From assembly GCA_004347925.1 (NCBI GenBank), contig QNVD01000249.1, positions 1 through 8,033 of the forward strand: a DNA stretch of 8,033 nt, in the 5' to 3' direction. The notes under the pieces are model-generated. The model did not search any database and had not been told where the DNA came from. It saw only the letters and a program-made list of their open reading frames with translations. The position numbers were made by a program, and so were the translations under genes. Origin of the DNA: Hadesarchaea archaeon (lineage in GTDB: Archaea > Hadarchaeota > Hadarchaeia > Hadarchaeales > WYZ-LMO6). This document shows, piece by piece, positions 1 to 5,732 of the stretch (positions are counted from its first letter, which is position 1; each line of letters begins with the position of its first letter).

Positions 1-907
<907 letters not shown>

Positions 908-914
908 CCCTCCT

Positions 915-936
915 TTTTAGGGGGTCTTCCCTAAAA
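915..936. promoter_or_regulatory. Inverted repeat over the likely promoter of the deaminase gene
   Basis: TTTTAGGG at 915-922 and CCCTAAAA at 929-936 form a perfect 8-bp inverted repeat with a 6-bp spacer, 8 to 29 bases upstream of the GTG start. On the minus strand the TTTTAG at about 931-936 lies about 26 bases before the start, where the TATA box of a leaderless archaeal message would be. The repeat could therefore be an operator covering the promoter, or an RNA hairpin. The remaining intergenic DNA to 1005 holds a weak 5-bp stem (969-973 with 983-987) and a T6 run on the plus strand, but no recognisable gene. Confidence 0.4.
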
Positions 937-1005
937 CCTTAGCCTGGTTCGGGTCGGTACTGGTTTTTTGGCCCCCGGAATCGGCCACTTTCGCGCTGGT
1001 GGTTG

Positions 1006-2142
1006 CTAGAGCTCCAGAACGTAGATTTTGGCCGGCAGCCCGCCGTGCATGACCCTCCTCGAGTGTGGGATGGGGACCTCCACCCTGGCGGCGGCCTCTT
1101 CGAACGGTTTGGCGGACGCCGTGATGAACACGGCCCTCACGCCGTGGTGGGCTTCCCTCAGAGCTCGGAGCACGGTTTCGTAGAAGGCCCCAATCTTCTT
1201 TAGGCTGTGCGACCTCATGCCGTAGGGAGGGTTCGTGACCAAGAGCTCGGCGCTCAGGTCCCGGTGGATTTCCGCCCTGGTGCAATCCCCCTGCAGAACC
1301 CTAACGGTGTCCTCCACGAGGGCGGTCTTCAGGTTGATCCTGGCACCCTCAGCGTGCTTGGGGCTGATTTCTATGCCGGTTATCTCATAGGGATCTCTGG
1401 TGGCGGCCTCCAGCAGCTTTTCCCTCACGGCTCTTTCGGTGTCAGGGTCGTGGAAGGGAAGTTTGGGCAGGTAGGGGTCCTTCCTGAAGAGGAGGAGGGG
1501 GTACCTTCTGGCCAGGTGGGCGGCCTCGATGGGTATGGTCGCCCCTCCGCAGAAGGGATCCAAAAGCGCTTGCCCCCTGTACCCGCCCAGCCTCAGCATC
1601 GCGGCCGCCAGCGTGGTCTTCAGCGCCGCCGGATGATGGTATGCCCTGTACCCCCTCCGGTGGAGGGATTCTCCGGTGGTGTTGACGCCCATCAGGACCT
1701 CCCCGAACCTCACCAGCACGGTGATTTCGAGGTCGGGCTCCTCCAGGTCCACCTTGGGCCTGAAGCCGAGGGACTCCGTGCAGGAATCTATGACGGCCTG
1801 CCCCACCACCCTGGCCACCTCCATGCTGGTGAAGGGATGCTCACCGATGCGCTTGCACCTGACGGCGAAGGATCGGTCGGGCCCCAGCAGGGGACCGTAG
1901 TCCACATCCTTGGCCACCCCGTAGATGTCCCCCAGGCTCTCGAACTCCTCACGGGCCAGGAGGAGGTGAAGCCTGTTCACGGTCCTCGCGGCATAGTTCA
2001 CCACGTACATGGCCTCGAGGGGTGCCCTGAAAAACACCTTGCCCACGTCGGCCTTGGCGGAGCCCACCAGCTCTTCCATTTCTCCGGCGGCTAGGTCCTC
2101 AATACCCGGAGCTACCGTGACAAACCAGTCGTGGGTCTCCAC
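1006..2142 (-). CDS. trm14: THUMP-domain tRNA guanine-N2 methyltransferase (Trm14/TrmN type)
   Basis: This is an S-adenosylmethionine-dependent RNA methyltransferase of 378 residues, about the length of known archaeal Trm14, which makes N2-methylguanosine at tRNA position 6. The N-terminal half (about 1-160) looks like the ferredoxin-like plus THUMP module that grips the tRNA acceptor end and closes with GVNTTGESLHRRGYR (152-166). The C-terminal Rossmann domain has motif I DPFCGGATIPIE (195-206), an acidic segment GIEISPKHAEGARIN (256-270), GD (285-286) and the catalytic NPPYGMR (304-310), the N/D-PPY signature of base N-methyltransferases. The start is GTG 2142, with GGTGA seven bases upstream. 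The family resemblance is strong. The exact target (G6 rather than G10 or rRNA) is inferred from length and the COG0116-like domain order. The gene ends 98 bases before the deaminase on the same strand; no T-rich terminator is visible, so read-through is possible. Confidence 0.85.
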   Translation of the reverse strand: METHDWFVTVAPGIEDLAAGEMEELVGSAKADVGKVFFRAPLEAMYVVNYAARTVNRLHLLLAREEFESLGDIYGVAKDVDYGPLLGPDRSFAVRCKRIGEHPFTSMEVARVVGQAVIDSCTESLGFRPKVDLEEPDLEITVLVRFGEVLMGVNTTGESLHRRGYRAYHHPAALKTTLAAAMLRLGGYRGQALLDPFCGGATIPIEAAHLARRYPLLLFRKDPYLPKLPFHDPDTERAVREKLLEAATRDPYEITGIEISPKHAEGARINLKTALVEDTVRVLQGDCTRAEIHRDLSAELLVTNPPYGMRSHSLKKIGAFYETVLRALREAHHGVRAVFITASAKPFEEAAARVEVPIPHSRRVMHGGLPAKIYVLEL

Positions 2143-2166
2143 GCCCTTTCACCTACGGCCGGGGAG

Positions 2167-2176
2167 GTTAATAAGA
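2167..2176 (-). promoter_or_regulatory. TATA-like box upstream of the trm14-like gene
   Basis: The minus strand reads CTTATTAACC here, an AT-rich block in very GC-rich DNA, centred about 29 bases upstream of GTG 2142. That spacing predicts transcription starting only a few bases before the start codon, so the transcript would be nearly leaderless despite the GGTGA in the DNA. The rest of 2143-2249 holds the terminator of the upstream gene and no visible ORF of its own. Confidence 0.5.
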
Positions 2177-2231
2177 CGTCCAGATGGTCTTCGGGCTGAA
2201 GGCGGTCCCCCCGACCCTCTTGCGCGCGCTG

Positions 2232-2257
2232 GGAGAAAAAAAGAAGGGGTCACCCCT
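2232..2257 (-). terminator. Hairpin plus U-tract at the end of the hypothetical gene
   Basis: AGGGG (2245-2249) pairs with CCCCT (2253-2257), with the stop codon TGA (2250-2252) as a three-base loop. In the minus-strand transcript this is followed after two bases by a U7 run (2242-2236). Archaeal termination relies mainly on U-tracts, so this is a credible terminator separating the gene from trm14. Confidence 0.55.
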
Positions 2258-2648
2258 CCACCCTGGGAGCCACCACCAAGGCCACCTCCCCCTCCATCAC
2301 GAAGACCACCGGGGAGGGCTGGGGCCAGTAGTGGGCCACGGCTCGGCAGGGATAGAGGTTGAGACCCCTGGCCAGGTGAAAGAGGGAAGGGGCCACCAGC
2401 TCCACGTCCAGGCTGTAGCCGTATTTCACCCTCAGGGTGGTGGCCAGCTCCGTTAGGCTCATCGCCGTCCTGCTCCTGCTGGAGAGATCCACCTCGAGTT
2501 TCTCCAGAGTCTCCAGGGTTTCCTCGATACCGCTGGGAAGCTTCACCAGCGCCATCACGTGGGTGGGATCCATGATGCCCCTTTCCAGCTCCTTCCCCAG
2601 GAGCTCCTGAAAGCTCGGCAGGTTCTTGGCTCCTTCCATTTTCCCCAC
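2250..2648 (-). CDS. Hypothetical protein, 132 residues (or 129 from the inner ATG)
   Basis: I do not recognise this family. It is a small, apparently soluble protein. The N-terminal half is helical and charged, with a Glu/Leu-rich stretch around residues 40-55 (EETLETLEKLEV). A central Ser/Thr-rich segment (SLTELATTLRVKYGYSLDVE, 64-83) and a hydrophobic, probably beta-strand C-terminus (VVFVMEGEVALVVA) follow. There is one cysteine (about residue 101), no signal peptide, no clear membrane span and no metal motif. Two starts are possible: GTG 2648, placed for a leaderless message from the TATA at 2670-2675, or ATG 2639 three codons inside. Codon use (AGG, GAG, CTC, GTG) matches its neighbours and it has its own promoter and terminator, so I take it as a real gene. 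It lies between two conserved housekeeping genes on the same strand, 53 bases after the GPN GTPase, which gives only weak functional context. Confidence 0.75.
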   Translation of the reverse strand: MGKMEGAKNLPSFQELLGKELERGIMDPTHVMALVKLPSGIEETLETLEKLEVDLSSRSRTAMSLTELATTLRVKYGYSLDVELVAPSLFHLARGLNLYPCRAVAHYWPQPSPVVFVMEGEVALVVAPRVEG

Positions 2649-2664
2649 GCGGGCTGGGTCCCCC

Positions 2665-2680
2665 CTCCCTTATAAGGGAG
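2665..2680 (-). promoter_or_regulatory. TATA box inside a perfect 16-bp palindrome, promoter of the hypothetical gene
   Basis: CTCCCTTATAAGGGAG is perfectly self-complementary over 16 bases, with TTATAA at its centre (2670-2675). Its centre lies about 25 bases upstream of GTG 2648 and 34 upstream of ATG 2639, the right range for an archaeal TATA box with transcription starting at or just before the coding region. The symmetry extends five bases either side of TTATAA, which suggests binding of a dimeric regulator over the TATA box, though a symmetric core promoter by chance is possible. Confidence 0.55.
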
Positions 2681-2701
2681 AAACGGGTTCCCGGAGGCAG
2701 C

Positions 2702-3487
2702 CTACTCCCGGTGGTCCTCCTCCCCCAGGTCCAGCTCCGTCTCGGCCCCGAAGAGCCTCTCCAGCGAGGCCAGCAGCTCCACCATGCCCTCGTTCTTGAG
2801 GGGGGAGACGAGCTGCAGGGTGCCAGGCATCCCCAGGGAGGAAAGGGAGGCGAGCAGACCCTTAGCCATTTCCCCCCTGAGCCCCCTCGCCTCCTCCTCC
2901 ACCTCGGAGGAGAGGTAGTCGGGGTCCTCCGTCCACCTCACCACCCTCTCCAGCTCCTCGGGCTGGAGGAGGTCGATCTTGGTGAGCACGTTGAGCTGGG
3001 GGAGGTTAAACCTGGTCTGCACGGAGGCGGCCAGCATGAGCATGGAGATGAAGTCGGTGGGGCTGCGGGCGAAGAAGGAGTCTATGAGGAAGAGCAGGGC
3101 GGCCCTTCCCCCCAGCCCCTTCACTATCCTGGCGCCCGTCTCCCTGAAGGCGAAGAGCTCCAGCTGCCCCGGAGTGTCCACCAGCACGTAGTCGGGCTTC
3201 CAGGCGGAGATGAGCTCCTCGAACTCGGGCAGGTAGTTGAGGGTGAGGTTGACGGAGGCCAGGAGGGCGCCGTTGGGCCCCAGCCTGTACCTCTCCATCA
3301 CGTCCGCCAGGGTGATCCTCGTCCGGAGGTCTATCTCGGGGGTGTAGGGGAGCCAGTCCGCTCCCGGATCCAGGTTCAGGGAGAGGGCCCTCCGCCTTTG
3401 GCCCAGGAGCTCGACCAGGGAGGAGAGGAGGGTGGACTTCCCGCTCCCGGCCGGACCCAGCAGGTAGACGAACCTGGTCTCGGTCAT
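2702..3487 (-). CDS. GPN-loop GTPase
   Basis: This is a P-loop GTPase of the GPN family (261 residues, typical archaeal length), whose eukaryotic members assist RNA polymerase assembly; archaeal members form homodimers whose role is less clear. In order it shows the P-loop GPAGSGKST (11-19), LDPGAD (39-44), the defining Gly-Pro-Asn loop LGPNG (69-73), G3 DTPGQLE (104-110), G4 TKID (169-172) and a G5-like SPL (228-230). The C-terminus is acidic (ELDLGEEDHRE). ATG 3487 is the start: the P-loop falls ten residues in, as usual, and GGTGGGAGGAGG lies directly upstream. The gene is divergent from gar1-tfb across a 94-base AT-rich intergenic region. That neighbourhood fits a transcription or RNA theme, but the molecular role here is inferred from the family. 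Confidence 0.93.
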   Translation of the reverse strand: MTETRFVYLLGPAGSGKSTLLSSLVELLGQRRRALSLNLDPGADWLPYTPEIDLRTRITLADVMERYRLGPNGALLASVNLTLNYLPEFEELISAWKPDYVLVDTPGQLELFAFRETGARIVKGLGGRAALLFLIDSFFARSPTDFISMLMLAASVQTRFNLPQLNVLTKIDLLQPEELERVVRWTEDPDYLSSEVEEEARGLRGEMAKGLLASLSSLGMPGTLQLVSPLKNEGMVELLASLERLFGAETELDLGEEDHRE

Positions 3488-3501
3488 CCTCCTCCCACCT
3501 G

Positions 3502-3548
3502 AACCTTTTAAAAGATAATTTAATAAACACCGAAAAACTTAAATATAG
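3502..3548. promoter_or_regulatory. Divergent AT-rich promoter region between the GPN GTPase gene and gar1-tfb
   Basis: This island is mostly A and T in otherwise GC-rich DNA. Plus strand: CGAAAAA (3531-3537), a BRE-like purine/A run, then TTAAATA (3539-3545). That predicts a start near 3569, giving gar1 a leader of about 13 bases that includes the GGGTGGGAGG ribosome site at 3571-3580. Minus strand: TTTATTAA (about 3520-3527) predicts a start near 3497, a leader of about 10 bases carrying GTGGGAGGAGG before the GPN ATG. A palindromic TTTTAAAA (3506-3513) lies between. Because tfb is downstream, the general factor may control its own level here. Confidence 0.6.
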
Positions 3549-3581
3549 GTGCGGGAAGCCGCGCGAAAACCGGGTGGGAGG

Positions 3582-3821
3582 ATGAAGAGGGTGGGAAGGC
3601 TGCTGCACCGGACGACCAGGGGGCTGGTGGCCAGGCTGGAGGCCCCCCAGAAGCTGGGGGAGCCGCTGCTGGTCAGGGGCAAGGGGGAGGTGGGGAGGAT
3701 CTTCGACCTCTTCGGCCCCGTCTCCCGCCCCTACGCCCTGATCCGCCCCAGGAAGGGGCTGGGGGAGGAGGAGCTGGCTTCCCTGCTGGGAAAGGAGCTC
3801 TACGTGGAGGGAGGGAGATGA
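3582..3821 (+). CDS. gar1: H/ACA ribonucleoprotein subunit Gar1
   Basis: Gar1 is a small beta-barrel subunit of the H/ACA RNP. With Cbf5, Nop10 and L7Ae it carries out guide-directed pseudouridylation of rRNA, and Gar1 helps substrate loading and release by contacting Cbf5. The 79-residue product has the core signature [19 protein letters not shown] (38-56) and lacks the Gly/Arg-rich tails of eukaryotic Gar1, as archaeal forms do. I chose ATG 3582, preceded by GGGTGGGAGG. An in-frame GTG at 3549 overlaps the TATA region, so it cannot be on the transcript. The stop overlaps the tfb start as ATGA, so the two genes are translationally coupled. The gar1-tfb pairing is seen in many archaea, which supports both assignments. 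Confidence 0.93.
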   Translation: MKRVGRLLHRTTRGLVARLEAPQKLGEPLLVRGKGEVGRIFDLFGPVSRPYALIRPRKGLGEEELASLLGKELYVEGGR

Positions 3822-4780
3822 AGGAGGAGGCCAAGCAGGAGCAGGCCCCGCGGGAGGGGGAGGGCAAGAAGAGGACCTCCTGCCCCAGCTGCGGGAGCAG
3901 CAAGCTGGTGAGGGACTACGAGCACGGGGAGCTGGTTTGCGCCGGGTGCGGGTACGTGATAGCGGAGAGGATCATGGACCTGGGTCCGGAGTGGAGGGCC
4001 TTCGACCAGGAGCAGAGGGACAAGAGGGGAAGGGTGGGGGCCCCCATGACCTTCACCATCCACGACAAGGGTCTCTCCACCATGATAGACTGGAGGGACA
4101 GGGACTCGTACGGAAAGGACCTGACCCCCAAGCGCAGGGCCCAGATCTACAGGCTGCGCAAGTGGCAGAGGAGGATAAGGGTCTCGGATGCCATCGAGAG
4201 GAACCTGGCCTTCGCCCTCTCGGAGATAGATCGCATGGCCTCCCACCTCAGCCTCCCCAGGAACGTCAGGGAGACCGCCGCCCTGATCTACAGGAGGGCC
4301 GTGGAGGAGAAGCTGATCAGGGGAAGGTCGATAGAGGGGGTGGCTGGGGCGGCCCTCTACGCCGCCTGCAGGGAGTGCAAGGTGCCCAGGACGCTCGACG
4401 AGATAGCCGAGGTCTCGAGGGTGAGCAAGAAGGAGATAAGCCGCAGCTACAGGTTCATAGCGAGGGAGCTGCTCATCCACCTCCACCCCACCTCCCCCGC
4501 CGACTACGTGCCCAGGTTCGCCAGCGAGCTCGGTCTCAGCGGGGAGGTCCAGTCCAAGGCCATAGAGATCCTGAAGGAGGCCGTGGAAAAGGGGCTAACC
4601 TCGGGGAGGGGTCCCACGGGAGTGACGGCCGCCGCCATCTACATCGCCGCCCAGATGCTGGGGGAGAGGAGGACGCAGAGGGAGGTGGCGGACGTGGCCA
4701 GGGTCACGGAGGTCACGGTCAGGAACAGGTACAAGGAGCTCTGCGAGAAGCTGGGCCTCAACTGCGAGAAGCTGGGCTGA
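3818..4780 (+). CDS. tfb: Transcription initiation factor B (TFB, TFIIB homologue)
   Basis: TFB bridges TBP bound at the TATA box and RNA polymerase, contacts the BRE element and helps open the start site. The 320-residue protein has a basic and acidic N-terminal extension (1-20). A zinc ribbon follows with C22-x2-C25 and C41-x2-C44. Next come the conserved B-reader/linker region (about 46-100, including GPEWRAFD at 56-63 and G-x-P-M-T at 74-78) and two cyclin-fold repeats (about 122-215 and 226-312). Each repeat has the usual A/G-rich helix: [13 protein letters not shown] and [12 protein letters not shown]. The second repeat ends in a recognition helix region [20 protein letters not shown]. 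No intein or break is seen. The last seven residues come from a 21-bp tandem duplication giving [12 protein letters not shown]. It follows gar1 with ATGA overlap. Whether the genome has more TFBs cannot be seen. Confidence 0.96.
   Translation: MKEEAKQEQAPREGEGKKRTSCPSCGSSKLVRDYEHGELVCAGCGYVIAERIMDLGPEWRAFDQEQRDKRGRVGAPMTFTIHDKGLSTMIDWRDRDSYGKDLTPKRRAQIYRLRKWQRRIRVSDAIERNLAFALSEIDRMASHLSLPRNVRETAALIYRRAVEEKLIRGRSIEGVAGAALYAACRECKVPRTLDEIAEVSRVSKKEISRSYRFIARELLIHLHPTSPADYVPRFASELGLSGEVQSKAIEILKEAVEKGLTSGRGPTGVTAAAIYIAAQMLGERRTQREVADVARVTEVTVRNRYKELCEKLGLNCEKLG
4741..4777 (+). repeat. Partial 21-bp tandem duplication at the 3' end of tfb
   Basis: The 16-mer CTGCGAGAAGCTGGGC occurs at 4741-4756 and again at 4762-4777, exactly 21 bases apart and in frame. 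It encodes CEKLG twice, separated by LN. The second copy runs straight into the TGA stop, so the event lengthened the protein by seven residues. Replication slippage is the simple explanation. Confidence 0.8.
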
Positions 4781-4807
4781 GAAGGGGGTGCGGTCCTTCG
4801 GTCTAAG

Positions 4808-4819
4808 TGGTATATACCA
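4808..4819. promoter_or_regulatory. Perfect 12-bp palindrome with TATATA core between tfb and the first SCP2 gene
   Basis: TGGTATATACCA lies 28 bases after the tfb stop. It contains a TATA-like core but is about 73 bases from the SCP2 start, while a better-placed TTAAATA sits at 4850-4856. It might be an operator, a distal promoter or an antisense promoter toward tfb. The stretch 4781-4799 can also form a 5-bp hairpin (GAAGG with CCTTC) without a T-tract. No other gene is visible in 4781-4879. Confidence 0.3.
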
Positions 4820-4847
4820 TCGCCCGGAAGCCCGGGGGGCTCGGTAA

Positions 4848-4882
4848 GGTTAAATAAGGGAAGGAGGGAAGGGGAAAGGTGA
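4848..4882 (+). promoter_or_regulatory. Promoter and ribosome site of SCP2 copy 1
   Basis: GGTTAAATA (TATA centre about 4853) is followed by a purine-only run and GGTGA (4878-4882), four bases before TTG 4887. A start 26-27 bases from the TATA centre falls at 4879-4880, exactly on a GTG that opens a six-codon mini-ORF. It is therefore open whether GGTGA is transcribed as a ribosome site. Confidence 0.55.
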
Positions 4883-4886
4883 AAAA

Positions 4887-5249
4887 TTGGGAAAGGTAGC
4901 CGACGGTTGGAAGAAGGCGGTGGAGATAGCGAACAGCATGCCGAAGGCCCGGGAGCTGCTCAAGAGCTGGGGGAACAAGGCGGTGCAGTTCGTGGTGGAG
5001 GGGGAGGATCCCAGGGAGTTCTACGTGGAGGCCAAGGACGGGGTGGCCAGCTTCCACGTGGGGAAGCACCCGAGTCCCGCCTTCACCATGATAGGGAACA
5101 AGGATATCATGTGGAAGCTGCTGACCAGGGAGGAGGACGCCGTTAAGGCCTTCATGGCCAAGAAGTACCAGGTTCAGGGTTCCCTCGGTGAGTCCATAAA
5201 GTTCAGGAAGATCCTGGAGGAAGTGGGAAAGAACGTCAGCCTCGTGTAG
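4887..5249 (+). CDS. SCP2 sterol-transfer domain protein, copy 1
   Basis: This 120-residue protein is a stand-alone SCP2-like domain, the fold of sterol carrier protein 2, which has a hydrophobic tunnel for lipids or acyl chains. Archaeal members have no proven ligand, so lipid binding is inferred from the fold family. It shows an amphipathic N-terminal helix, a strand region AVQFVVEGEDPREFYVE (32-48), the core FHVGKHPSPAFTMIGNKD (56-73) and a C-terminal helical part (WKLLTREEDAVKAFMAKKY, then QGSL). No signal peptide or membrane span is seen, so it is probably cytosolic. The start is TTG 4887. It is supported by copy 2, where the same TTG sits in the same context and the base changes after it fall mostly in third codon positions of this frame. 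It follows tfb by 106 bases with its own promoter. A T7 run and a T5 run follow the stop. Confidence 0.85.
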   Translation: MGKVADGWKKAVEIANSMPKARELLKSWGNKAVQFVVEGEDPREFYVEAKDGVASFHVGKHPSPAFTMIGNKDIMWKLLTREEDAVKAFMAKKYQVQGSLGESIKFRKILEEVGKNVSLV

Positions 5250-5262
5250 GGGCTGGCGTTCG

Positions 5263-5284
5263 ATATTTTTTTCGGGTTTTTCTC
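5263..5284 (+). terminator. T-rich terminator of SCP2 copy 1
   Basis: After the TAG stop, T7 (5266-5272) and T5 (5277-5281) runs are separated by CGGG. No strong hairpin precedes them, as is normal for archaeal U-tract termination. They separate copy 1 from the promoter of copy 2. Confidence 0.6.
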
Positions 5285-5293
5285 CTCCCTCAA

Positions 5294-5327
5294 GGGTTAA
5301 ATAGGGCAAGGGGGAAGGGGAAAGGTG
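5294..5327 (+). promoter_or_regulatory. Promoter and ribosome site of SCP2 copy 2
   Basis: GGGTTAAATAGGG (TATA centre about 5300) and the leader GGGGAAAGGTGAAAA repeat those of copy 1 almost base for base. The TATA centre lies 33 bases before TTG 5333 and about 26 before the GTG at 5325. Separate promoters mean the copies can be transcribed independently, and the near-identity suggests similar regulation. Confidence 0.55.
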
Positions 5328-5332
5328 AAAAT

Positions 5333-5695
5333 TTGGGAGAAGTAGCTGAAGGCTGGAAGATGTTTGCGGAGCTGGCGAACCAGAACGAGGGTGCCAAGAA
5401 ACTGATGCAGGGCTGGGACAAGGTGGTGCAGTTCGTGGTGGACGGCGAGGACACCAGGGAGTTCTACCTGGAGTTCAAGGGGGGAAAGGTCACCTTCCAC
5501 GTGGGGAAGCACCCGCATCCTGCCTTCACCATGATAGGGAACAAGGACATCATGTGGAAGCTGCTGACCAGGGAGGAGGACGCCACCAGGGCCTTCATGG
5601 CCAAGAAGTACTCCATTCAGGGTTCCCTTGCCGACGCCATGAAGTTCGGCAAGATAGGGCAGGAAGTCGCGAAGACCGCTCCCAGCTTCAAGTGA
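5333..5695 (+). CDS. SCP2 sterol-transfer domain protein, copy 2
   Basis: This is a paralogue of the SCP2-like protein just upstream, also 120 residues and TTG-started with GGTGA five bases before. Shared core: FHVGKHPHPAFTMIGNKD (55-72), then IMWKLLTREEDA, AFMAKKY and QGSL. Differences cluster in the first 30 residues (for example ANQNEGAKKLMQG against ANSMPKARELLKS) and in the last 15, where it ends TAPSFK. In SCP2-like folds such outer helices can shape the ligand entrance, so the copies may differ in ligand or partner; this is inference. A one-residue deletion near position 30 relative to copy 1 is balanced by one extra residue at the C-terminus. The stop is followed by a T8 terminator, and the gene is convergent with Sir2, 35 bases away. 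Confidence 0.85.
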   Translation: MGEVAEGWKMFAELANQNEGAKKLMQGWDKVVQFVVDGEDTREFYLEFKGGKVTFHVGKHPHPAFTMIGNKDIMWKLLTREEDATRAFMAKKYSIQGSLADAMKFGKIGQEVAKTAPSFK

Positions 5696-5720
5696 ACCCC
5701 TGAGGCGCCGCTCCGACCCA

Positions 5721-5732
5721 TTTTTTTTCTTC
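5721..5732 (+). terminator. T8 terminator of SCP2 copy 2
   Basis: A run of eight T (5721-5728) followed by CTT lies 25 bases after the stop of SCP2 copy 2 and directly against the end of the convergent Sir2 gene. It would stop plus-strand transcription before it runs antisense into Sir2. No matching T-tract is seen for the Sir2 transcript. Confidence 0.65.

Larger units (their letters stand above)
4848..5695 (+). repeat. Tandem duplication of a promoter plus SCP2 gene unit
   Basis: Two units start at about 4848 and 5295, 446-447 bases apart. Each contains GGTTAAATA, a purine-rich leader ending GGGGAAAGGTGAAAA, a TTG-started SCP2 ORF and a T-rich end. The proteins are about 63% identical by my hand alignment. 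The stretch 5076-5141 matches 5519-5584 with only two silent differences in 66 bases, and even the 40-base leaders are nearly identical. Confidence 0.8.

Noticed and set aside
940..1005. Possible tRNA because of GGTTCGGGTC on the plus strand
   Set aside because: No T-arm stem pairs around it, and there is no acceptor stem, D-arm or anticodon arm on either strand.
1207..2094. Long plus-strand open frame (295 codons) opposite the trm14-like gene
   Set aside because: It is a shadow of GC-rich codon use. The product is rich in Gly, Pro, His and Gln with no family motif, while the opposite strand encodes a clear methyltransferase.
3549..3581. Longer Gar1 reading frame beginning at GTG 3549
   Set aside because: The GTG touches the TATA box and lies upstream of the predicted transcription start. 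ATG 3582 has a good ribosome site and gives the normal Gar1 length.
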